Origin: DAOUFU01 sp034429275
GTDB lineage: Bacteria > Chloroflexota > Anaerolineae > Aggregatilineales > Aggregatilineaceae
Direction of reading: 5' to 3'
Assembly: GCA_034429275.1 (NCBI GenBank)
Contig: DAOUFU010000280.1
Location: 1 to 20,675 of the forward strand
Length of the DNA stretch: 20,675 nucleotides
The notes under the pieces were generated by a model, which ran no database searches, was not told the origin of the DNA, and saw only the letters and a list, made by a program, of their open reading frames with translations. The translations under genes and the position numbers were made by a program. This document shows, piece by piece, positions 15,406 through 20,675 of this stretch (position 1 is its first letter; each line of letters begins with the position of its first letter).

Positions 15406-16158
15406 CTATATAAACAAACGGGTGCCGTCCGTTTCCAGCCATCCGCGCTGGGCCGCCATCTGGACGGCATCGCGGCGCGAGTCGCGCCCTAGCTTGGTGA
15501 GAATGTTGTGCACATGATACTTGACCGTCCGCAAGGTGATCACCAGCTCAAGCGCGATTTCGCGGTTGCTGTACCCCTGCGCGATCAAACGAAGGACCTG
15601 GAATTCGCGCGGAGTGAGCGGCATATCGGGCAGCACGGCTTCGAGGTTGAGCGCATTCAGCGCGGCCAGCCGGGCGAACAGTTGGGCCGTCACCTGGGGC
15701 GAACACTTCGCCCCGCCGCGATGGGCCAGGGCAATCGTCTCGGCGATTTCTTCCGGCTCGGCAGTCTTGAGTGTGTAACCGCAGGCTCCGGCTTCGATAC
15801 AGGCCAGAATGGCAGGCACATCGTTGACCAACTCAAGCACCACGACATATGCCGGAGCACTCTGTTCACGCCAGAAACGTGTCCAGGCAAGGGCGAGGTG
15901 CTGCCCGATCCCGCTGTCGATGAGCACGACATGACCGGGCGGGTTGTGGATAGGCGCGCCGGGCAGCGGTTCTGCGGGATAGCAGAAGATCAGAGTCAGT
16001 GGAAGGTACGGTTTGAGCAAGGTGGGCAGCCCTTCACACAACAGGCGGCTGTCACTCACGATGCTGATGGGAATGGGAGAGGTTGCTCCATACGCAGCGT
16101 GGCCGTTCGAGGGTTCACTCGGACTGCCCAGGGTGGTAGCGGGGCGATATGGGAACAT
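15406..16158 (-). CDS. NarL/LuxR-type response regulator, probable regulator of the eCIS locus
   Basis: A 250-residue transcription factor. Residues 31-150 form a receiver domain: PISIVSDSRLLCEGLPTLL, then GHVVLIDSGIG with Asp81 as phosphate acceptor, APAYVVVLELVNDVPAILAC, and AGACGYTLKTAEPEEI with the conserved Lys131. It is not fully canonical: the acidic pair is Ser35-Asp36, and Glu109 occupies the beta-4 position usually Thr/Ser. Residues 181-240 are a GerE-type helix-turn-helix (LTPREFQVLRLIAQGYSNREIALEL, then TVKYHVHNILTKLGRDSRRDAV). The start at 16158 is preceded by GGAGG at 5 nt; an in-frame ATG at 16218 is less likely because it overlaps the -10 region. It is co-oriented with the eCIS operon and divergent from the fibre-like gene, so it probably controls one or both. 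No sensor kinase is visible in the window. Confidence 0.9.
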   Translation of the reverse strand: MFPYRPATTLGSPSEPSNGHAAYGATSPIPISIVSDSRLLCEGLPTLLKPYLPLTLIFCYPAEPLPGAPIHNPPGHVVLIDSGIGQHLALAWTRFWREQSAPAYVVVLELVNDVPAILACIEAGACGYTLKTAEPEEIAETIALAHRGGAKCSPQVTAQLFARLAALNALNLEAVLPDMPLTPREFQVLRLIAQGYSNREIALELVITLRTVKYHVHNILTKLGRDSRRDAVQMAAQRGWLETDGTRLFI

Positions 16159-16209
16159 GAGAGCCTCCAAACCACTTTTTTTGGCCCCGGGATTGAGCCG
16201 GACTTGACC

Positions 16210-16215
16210 ATTATA
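16210..16215 (-). promoter_or_regulatory. -10 element for the LuxR-type regulator
   Basis: A perfect TATAAT on the minus strand about 50 nt upstream of the regulator's start codon, inside a region of very low GC. No good -35 is present at 16-18 nt, so activator dependence is possible. Confidence 0.5.
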
Positions 16216-16255
16216 CAATATTTTTCAATGAATTTTTATATTTATAAACCATTTT

Positions 16256-16261
16256 TATACT
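16256..16261 (+). promoter_or_regulatory. Possible -10 element for the fibre-like gene
   Basis: TATACT on the plus strand in the AT-rich island, followed by an untranslated leader of about 125 nt. No convincing -35 hexamer; the call depends on context. Confidence 0.35.
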
Positions 16262-16301
16262 CTATTTATCTTTATCGGGCAGTCCACTAATGAGCACCTA
16301 T

Positions 16302-16341
16302 TCGACCTATGTCGAGGCAGGGTATTGTTGCCTCGACCTAT
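16302..16341 (+). promoter_or_regulatory. Repeated TCGACCTAT boxes and inverted repeat in the leader of the fibre-like gene
   Basis: TCGACCTAT occurs at 16302-16310 and again at 16333-16341, 31 bp apart (about three helical turns). Between them lies a perfect 9-bp inverted repeat, GTCGAGGCA at 16311-16319 and TGCCTCGAC at 16329-16337, with a 9-nt loop. It may be an operator for a dimeric regulator, or an RNA hairpin in the leader about 55 nt before the start codon. Confidence 0.5.
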
Positions 16342-16392
16342 CGCGATGGAGACGCTGGATCGTCCAGTTATCCCAGGCAAGGAGAAGCTCCG

Positions 16393-18411
16393 ATGAGCGA
16401 TGCGCAGCCCTATATCAAGTTCGAATCCGACGACCCGTTTGATCCGGCACGCATCAACCGGATGCAAACCCTGATCCGCGAAGACATCGACACGCGGCGC
16501 AGCCATACCGACCACGCCACAAACGCCGATCATGCGGACCGGGCAGATAAAGCGGACGAGGCTGAGACCGCCAAAATTGCCGATTATGCCAGGAACGCGG
16601 ACAAGGCGAGCAGCGCCGTCGCGGCAGACACCGCCAGGATGGCGGAGCGCGCGCACCTGGCCGACGAGGCTACGCGCGCAGTCACGGCGGAGAATGCCGA
16701 CGATGCCGAGCGTGCGGCCCAGGCCGTCAGCGCCCAATATGCGGATCATGCCAAGGACGCGGATCACGCACTGGCAGCGGACAGCGCCAAACTCGCCGAG
16801 CGCGCCCTTGCCGCCGACAGCGCCTCGCGCGCAGCCCAGGCCGAATGTGCCGACCGGGCCAAGACGGCGGACGAGGCCACCAACGCAGCCTATGCTAAAT
16901 CGGCAGAGAAAGCGGGCGAAGCGGTGAAGGCTGAGCGCGCAGAGAGCGCCGACACCGCCACCACGGCGGTAAAGGCCGAAAACGCGGATCACGCCAAAGA
17001 AGCCGATCACGCGCTGACGGCGGACAGTGCAAAAATGGCCGAGCGCGCGCTGACTGCCGACAGCGCCTCGCGCGCGGGCCAGGCCGAGCACGCCAATCAG
17101 GCCCGCACCGCCGAGACGGCCACCAATGCCGACTATGCCAAAACCGCCGGGCAGGCTGCCAACGCCGACAAAGCGGATGAGGCTGCACACGCCGACCACG
17201 CCGCGACCGCTGACCTGGCAACACGCGCCGGATATGCCGAGACTGCCGGGCTGGCCGAAGACGCCAACCACGCCCAATCTGCCGACCGCGCCACAAAGGC
17301 GGGTGAGGCCGACTCCGCGCGGCATGCGCAGACGGCAGATTCTGCCACCCAGGCCGAGACCGCTGCCCATGCCGATTCGGCAGATCATGCGGTCAATGCC
17401 GAACATGCGGTTCATGCCCAGCAGGCAGCAGAAGCGATTCAGGCGCGCAGTGCCGACCAGGCCACCAGGGCCGCCGAGGCCAAGCGCGCCGAATATGCCG
17501 AGACTGCCAAAACAGCTACCCATGCGGAGAATGCCAAGATGGCCGAAGATGCAACCCATGCCGCCTCTGCCGATACTGCGGGACGGGCGGAGAATGCCGA
17601 TCGCTCGACCAGCGCCGAACACGCTTCCGATGCAGACGCACTCGATGGGCGCTCGCTCAGCGAGATCAGCGAGAGCATTGTGAACGAGGCGATTCGGCGC
17701 ATGGCACAGGTTCCTCAGCCCTACCGCGTTATCTTCAAGCGGCTGCGAGTCAACGAGGAAAACCTGGTCGAGCACAACCTGGGCGCTTTCCCACTGGTGG
17801 ATCTCTACCAGCTTGACTATTTTGAGGCCGTCAGCGAAGAGGACGACAAAGAACGGCGCAAGCTGCTGGTCAATTTTTACCTGTTCCACTCCAGCGAGCA
17901 GCGCATCCGCCTGGAGACACAGGCCGTCGAGATCGTGTCCACCACCGAGCAGCCGTTCCGCATTCCGTTGGAATCGGTGCTGAGCTTCTTGGGCGTGCGA
18001 GTGTATAACGACATGAGCATGGACGACCTGGAGATCGAGATGTGGAAGGCGCTCAGCGCGCCGCCCAACGATCGGTTCGACGACGAGCAGTACACGCGGT
18101 CGCCCTGGTTCGAGCGCTGCTGCCGCGATCAGCGCACGGTGGGCGAAATCAAGCGCAAGGGGGAGTGGGACGAATTGTGGCTCCAGGTGCGCCCGCGCAA
18201 GACGGTCAACCTGCTCGATGTAACCCCCGCCTTCACCCATATGCCGTCCGATGTGCTGGTCTCGCACCACGATTTCAACACGATCAGCCTCAAGTTGCTG
18301 ACGACACCCGCCTACCCTGAGCGCGTGCTCAAGGCGAAGACAGGCATCAGCAGGGAATGGAACACCATTTTCGACGATGAGCTGTCGGTCATGGTGCTGC
18401 TGCGCGCCTGA
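16393..18411 (+). CDS. Fibre-like protein with 125 Ala-x-x tripeptide repeats
   Basis: A 672-residue protein in three parts. Residues 1-41 are a non-repetitive head (SDAQPYIKFESDDPFDPARI, then RMQTLIREDIDTRR), possibly an attachment domain. Residues 42-416 are 125 consecutive tripeptides, 124 with Ala at the first position and one with Ser; about half have Asp or Glu second. The repeat ends ASD-ADA-LDG, like the ADT-LDG junctions of phage tail fibres. Residues 420-672 are a globular domain without a family I recognise (VIFKRLRVNEENLVEHNLGA, then FYLFHSSEQRIRLE, RSPWFERCCRDQRTVGEIKR). No signal peptide or membrane span. The start at 16393 has AAGGAG 8 nt upstream; an earlier ATG (16309) lacks one. 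I infer a fibre or rod for the adjacent eCIS, but it is divergent from that operon and no direct link is visible. Confidence 0.8.
   Translation: MSDAQPYIKFESDDPFDPARINRMQTLIREDIDTRRSHTDHATNADHADRADKADEAETAKIADYARNADKASSAVAADTARMAERAHLADEATRAVTAENADDAERAAQAVSAQYADHAKDADHALAADSAKLAERALAADSASRAAQAECADRAKTADEATNAAYAKSAEKAGEAVKAERAESADTATTAVKAENADHAKEADHALTADSAKMAERALTADSASRAGQAEHANQARTAETATNADYAKTAGQAANADKADEAAHADHAATADLATRAGYAETAGLAEDANHAQSADRATKAGEADSARHAQTADSATQAETAAHADSADHAVNAEHAVHAQQAAEAIQARSADQATRAAEAKRAEYAETAKTATHAENAKMAEDATHAASADTAGRAENADRSTSAEHASDADALDGRSLSEISESIVNEAIRRMAQVPQPYRVIFKRLRVNEENLVEHNLGAFPLVDLYQLDYFEAVSEEDDKERRKLLVNFYLFHSSEQRIRLETQAVEIVSTTEQPFRIPLESVLSFLGVRVYNDMSMDDLEIEMWKALSAPPNDRFDDEQYTRSPWFERCCRDQRTVGEIKRKGEWDELWLQVRPRKTVNLLDVTPAFTHMPSDVLVSHHDFNTISLKLLTTPAYPERVLKAKTGISREWNTIFDDELSVMVLLRA
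16516..17640 (+). repeat. Tripeptide (9-bp period) Ala-x-x repeat array
   Basis: 375 codons in strict three-residue register from residue 42 to 416, Ala at 124 of 125 first positions, no insertion or deletion. At DNA level a GCN codon falls every 9 bp. The array ends exactly before the Leu-Asp-Gly at 17641. Ala codons vary, so protein-level selection rather than recent copying explains most of it. Confidence 0.97.
16741..17145 (+). repeat. Internal duplication within the Ala-x-x array (243-bp offset)
   Basis: The 54-residue segment coded by 16741-16902 is repeated by 16984-17145: about 41 of 54 residues agree, for example ADHALAADSAKLAERA against ADHALTADSAKMAERA. The offset is 81 residues, or 27 tripeptides, so the register is kept. 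It shows that the array grew at least partly by segment duplication. Confidence 0.85.
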
Positions 18412-18453
18412 CCGATGCGCCATTTGGGGAGATGGTTGCGAGATGATTAACAC

Positions 18454-18506
18454 CGCCGCCCGTGTCGGATGACAGGGGCGGCGCCCGTTTGGCTCCACGG
18501 CCAAAC
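18454..18506 (+). terminator. Tandem hairpins after the fibre-like gene
   Basis: The first hairpin pairs CGCCGCCC (18454-18461) with GGGCGGCG (18476-18483), with a G/G mismatch and an inner TGTC/GACA stem capped by GGAT. The second pairs GTTTGGC (18487-18493) with GCCAAAC (18500-18506). No strong T-run follows directly, though TTTTT occurs about 15-20 nt further. Probably a transcription end between the fibre-like and marR genes. Confidence 0.45.
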
Positions 18507-18545
18507 CCTTATAGCCCCCGTTTTTCCCGGCAAAATGGTCCCACC

Positions 18546-18574
18546 TTGACAGCATCACCAAACGGGCGTATTTT
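18546..18574 (+). promoter_or_regulatory. Sigma-70-type promoter of the marR-ABC unit
   Basis: A perfect TTGACA (18546-18551), a 17-bp spacer, and TATTTT (18569-18574). It lies about 50 nt upstream of the regulator start and directly before a long palindrome. Confidence 0.75.
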
Positions 18575-18576
18575 AG

Positions 18577-18603
18577 TTCTACAACGAAGTATTCGTTATA
18601 GAA
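18577..18603. promoter_or_regulatory. 27-bp palindrome, probable MarR operator
   Basis: Arms TTCTACAACGAA (18577-18588) and TTCGTTATAGAA (18592-18603) with a 3-bp GTA centre; 11 of 12 positions are symmetric. It starts 2 bp after the -10, so bound protein would cover the transcription start. Size and position fit autorepression by the adjacent MarR protein. Confidence 0.75.
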
Positions 18604-18624
18604 GCATCCTGGGAAAGTCTTCCA

Positions 18625-19071
18625 TTGAGCACACCGCAGCACCCACTTGCCAGCGAAGCGCTGCACAAATTCCTACTGATTCACCGGCATCTGCGGCAGT
18701 ACGCCCGGCAGATGGACGATCAAGGCATCCGGCCCCGGCAGTTTGCGGTGCTGCGCTTTTTGCTGGAACAGGGCACAGCGACCATCGGCGACATTCAGGC
18801 GCATCTGTACACCAGCCTGAGCACAGCATCCACCCTCGTCACACAGCTCGAAGATGCCGGGTACGTGACGCGCACGCGCTCGGAAGACGATAACCGGGTG
18901 GTACTCGTCCGCCTGACGCCAGAAGGCTCCACGCTGGCCGAAGGGATGCCGATGGGTGGGATCGCGCTGCTGCGCCGCCGGCTCGATAGCCTGCCCGAAG
19001 ACCGGCTGCGCCAGATCGACGAAGCGCTGGGTGAGATCATGCGCCTGATGGAGGTCACCGACGGCGAATGA
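18625..19071 (+). CDS. MarR-family transcriptional regulator
   Basis: A 148-residue MarR-type winged-helix protein. Helices at residues 10-30 belong to the dimer interface. The DNA-binding part is residues 36-100: RPRQFAVLRFLLEQGTATIG, DIQAHLYTSLSTASTLVTQL (recognition helix region), then EDAGYVTRTRSEDDNRVVLV with the wing Asp89-x-Arg91 motif of the family, and LTPEG. The start is TTG at 18625; the next in-frame Met (residue 30) is too far inside the domain. The Shine-Dalgarno is weak (GGGAAAG). The stop overlaps the ABC gene start in an ATGA, so the two are translationally coupled. Family members usually repress a neighbouring efflux system and release DNA on binding a ligand; the palindrome just upstream supports autoregulation. 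Confidence 0.92.
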   Translation: MSTPQHPLASEALHKFLLIHRHLRQYARQMDDQGIRPRQFAVLRFLLEQGTATIGDIQAHLYTSLSTASTLVTQLEDAGYVTRTRSEDDNRVVLVRLTPEGSTLAEGMPMGGIALLRRRLDSLPEDRLRQIDEALGEIMRLMEVTDGE

Positions 19072-20675
19072 AATCCCTGCGCCGCATGTCCCCCTACGTT
19101 GGCCCCTATCGCTGGGATGTCATCATGGTCATTGTGACCGTGCTGCTGACGGTCGGCAGCGAGTTGGTGGTCCCGGTTGCGCTCCAACGAGTGATCGATC
19201 GTGGTGTGCGCTCTGGCAATATGGGTGCTGTGTGGCAGGGCGCATGGGTGATGCTGATCGCGGCGTTGATCGGGGCGCTGGCAGCGCTGGGACAAGGGGT
19301 CTACCGTGCGCGGCTCTCGCAGGGGCTGGCCTTCGACATCCGCAACGACCTGTTCCGCCACATCCAGTCACTTTCCTTCGCCACGCTCGACCAGATGCAA
19401 ACCGGCGGGCTGATGACACGCATCTCGAGCGATGTGGACATGATCCGCACCTTTGCGAGCAATGGCCTGTCGCTCATGCTGCGCGCCGTGCTGATGATCG
19501 TGGGCAGCCTGGTGATGGTGATTGTGACCGACTGGCAGCTTTCGCTGGTGATGGTGGTTTCACTGGGCGTGGCAGGGGCGATCATCTGGTTCTTCATGAG
19601 CGCGGCCCAGCCCATTTTTATCCTGGTGCAGCAGAAGCTCTCGCTGCTGAACACCATGATCCAGGAAAACCTGGCCGGGATGCACCTGGTTAAAGCCTTT
19701 GTGCGCGAGCACTATGAAGTCGAGCGGTTCGAGCATCACAACCAGGTCTATATGGACGAGAACATCAAGGTGGGGCGGCTGCTGTCTCTGGTCATGCCCG
19801 CGCTCACCATGCTCACCAACCTGGGCATCGTGGGCGTGATCTGGTTTGGCGGCGTGGATACCATCAACGGGCGGCTCTCGGTGGGCGAATTGATCGCCTT
19901 CAACAACTATCTGATGATCGGCATGACGCCCCTGCTGCTGTTGGGCAACATGATCAACATGTCCTCGCGCGCCGAAGCCTCGGCCACCCGCGTCATGGAA
20001 TTATTCGACACCGCGCCGCTGATCCAGCCTGGCGCGAATCCCTACGCGCCGGCCAAACTGCGCGGGCACGTGGTCTTCGAGAACGTCTCGTTCCGCTACG
20101 GCAATGGTAATGGCAGCGCACTTAGCGGCGGACACCCCGGCGAGATACCTGCTCAAAACGGGCGCGAATACGTGCTTGAGGAAGTCAGCTTCGAGGCGCT
20201 GCCCGGCCAGCGCGTGGCCCTGCTCGGTCAGACGGGGGCGGGCAAGACCACGCTGATCAACCTGATCTCACGGTTCTACGATGTGACCGGCGGGCGCATT
20301 GTGATCGATGGGGTCGATGTGCGCGGTTGGGACCCTGCTGCCCTGCGGTCCTATATCGGGCTGGTGCCGCAAGCCACTACTCTGTTCAGCGGTACGGTGC
20401 GCGCCAACATCGCCTATGGCAGGCCGGATGCGCCCCTCGAAGAGGTGATCGCAGCGGCCAAAGCGGCCCAGGCGCACGAGTTCATCATGGCGATGCCGCA
20501 GGGCTACGACAGCATCGTTGAAGCGCGCGGCGCGAATCTTTCGGGCGGGCAGAAGCAGCGAATCGCCATCGCCCGCGCCCTGCTGACTCGGCCCGGCATC
20601 CTGATCCTGGATGACAGCACCAGCGCGGTCGATCTGGATACTGAAATCCGGCTGCAAGAAGCGCTGGAGAGCATC
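19068..20675 (+). CDS. ABC exporter half-transporter (membrane plus ATPase domain), 3' end cut off
   Basis: The first 536 residues of an ABC exporter subunit; the window ends inside the ATPase domain. The membrane domain has about six hydrophobic segments (for example IMVIVTVLLTVGSELVV near residue 20, LMLRAVLMIVGSLVMVIV near 145, LIAFNNYLMIGMTPLLLL near 275). The ATPase domain shows Walker A GQTGAGKT (387-394), signature LSGGQ (491-495), Walker B ILILDD (511-516) and a D-loop ending at Asp522. Residue 516 is Asp, where active sites have Glu; in known heterodimeric exporters this marks the degenerate subunit. A stretch of 24 residues (20100-20171, Gly/Asn-rich) sits between FRY and VLEEVSF, longer than usual. 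It overlaps marR by 4 bp. The substrate cannot be told; drugs or lipids are possible. Confidence 0.93.
   Translation, partial: MKSLRRMSPYVGPYRWDVIMVIVTVLLTVGSELVVPVALQRVIDRGVRSGNMGAVWQGAWVMLIAALIGALAALGQGVYRARLSQGLAFDIRNDLFRHIQSLSFATLDQMQTGGLMTRISSDVDMIRTFASNGLSLMLRAVLMIVGSLVMVIVTDWQLSLVMVVSLGVAGAIIWFFMSAAQPIFILVQQKLSLLNTMIQENLAGMHLVKAFVREHYEVERFEHHNQVYMDENIKVGRLLSLVMPALTMLTNLGIVGVIWFGGVDTINGRLSVGELIAFNNYLMIGMTPLLLLGNMINMSSRAEASATRVMELFDTAPLIQPGANPYAPAKLRGHVVFENVSFRYGNGNGSALSGGHPGEIPAQNGREYVLEEVSFEALPGQRVALLGQTGAGKTTLINLISRFYDVTGGRIVIDGVDVRGWDPAALRSYIGLVPQATTLFSGTVRANIAYGRPDAPLEEVIAAAKAAQAHEFIMAMPQGYDSIVEARGANLSGGQKQRIAIARALLTRPGILILDDSTSAVDLDTEIRLQEALESI

Larger units (their letters stand above)
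16204..16275. promoter_or_regulatory. AT-rich divergent promoter island
   Basis: About 72 bp with only about 12 G or C bases, in a window otherwise well above 50% GC. It separates the regulator (minus) from the fibre-like gene (plus). A TATAAT on the minus strand and a TATACT on the plus strand (16256-16261) suggest divergent promoters. It could also bind a nucleoid protein. Confidence 0.6.

Noticed and set aside
16516..17640. CRISPR array or non-coding tandem repeat
   Set aside because: The period is 9 bp, the units vary in sequence, and the pattern is explained by a protein-level Ala-x-x repeat in an open frame.
16255..18666. An 803-codon open frame on the minus strand opposite the fibre-like gene
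   Set aside because: It is a by-product of the 9-bp periodic GCN repeat, which prevents stops in the opposite frame. Its product is Gly/Val/Arg-rich with no family likeness, and it overlaps promoters on both sides. The plus-strand frame has a good ribosome binding site and regular protein structure.
18462..18893. A 143-codon open frame on the plus strand overlapping marR in another frame
   Set aside because: It runs across the promoter and palindrome and has an Arg/Ala/His-rich composition without a family; the MarR frame is clearly real.
20268..20657. A 129-codon open frame on the minus strand inside the ABC exporter
   Set aside because: It is antisense to the conserved Walker A, signature and Walker B region and shows no domain of its own.
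1..20675. tRNA, rRNA, insertion sequences, attachment sites or transposase genes
   Set aside because: I looked for these on both strands and saw none; no flanking direct repeats or integrase gene mark the locus as a mobile element inside this window.

Overview
The window is a GC-rich bacterial segment in which most of the DNA (about 1-15.2 kb, all minus strand) is one dense operon for an extracellular contractile injection system (eCIS: a phage-tail-like particle related to the antifeeding prophage Afp and to Photorhabdus virulence cassettes, PVC). High GC, the split protein D / protein V spike genes, NarL-type regulators and general gene style would fit Chloroflexota, but nothing here fixes the taxon and this is a low-confidence inference. 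No capsid, portal, terminase or lysis gene is visible, so this is not an ordinary prophage.

In transcription order (right to left): a degenerate response-regulator receiver protein (14772-15179), a DUF4255/Afp16-type tail terminator (14121-14765), an unknown beta-rich protein (13257-14117), the main sheath (11328-13214), the main tube (10853-11308), a giant 980-residue second sheath (7902-10844), a second tube protein (7319-7894), a LysM baseplate protein (6499-7299), a 60-residue DUF5908-like protein (6276-6458), a protein D-type hub (5160-6236), a protein V-type spike (4437-5114), an unknown protein of about 571 residues with a very hydrophobic C-terminus (2710-4425), a gp25 wedge protein (2306-2704) and a J-like baseplate protein (2-2293). 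Gaps are mostly 5-45 bp and most genes have clear Shine-Dalgarno sequences. Afp12-, Afp14- (tape measure) and Afp15- (AAA+ ATPase) equivalents and cargo genes are not in the window and may lie beyond the left edge. No PAAR tip gene is seen.

Upstream of the operon, and on the same strand, lies a NarL/LuxR-type response regulator (15406-16158) with a partly degenerate receiver. It is separated from the operon by a terminator-like hairpin. Divergent from it, across a very AT-rich promoter island (about 16204-16275), is a 672-residue protein (16393-18411). Its centre is 125 uninterrupted tripeptides with Ala at the first position of 124 of them, ending in the phage-fibre-like ADA-LDG junction, followed by a globular domain of about 250 residues. 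I infer that it is a fibre or other rod-like accessory of the eCIS.

The right end (18546-20675) is an unrelated plus-strand unit: a promoter overlapping a near-perfect 27-bp palindrome, a MarR regulator, and, overlapping it by 4 bp, an ABC exporter half-transporter that runs off the window. Its Walker B carries Asp in place of the catalytic Glu, which suggests one half of a heterodimeric exporter.
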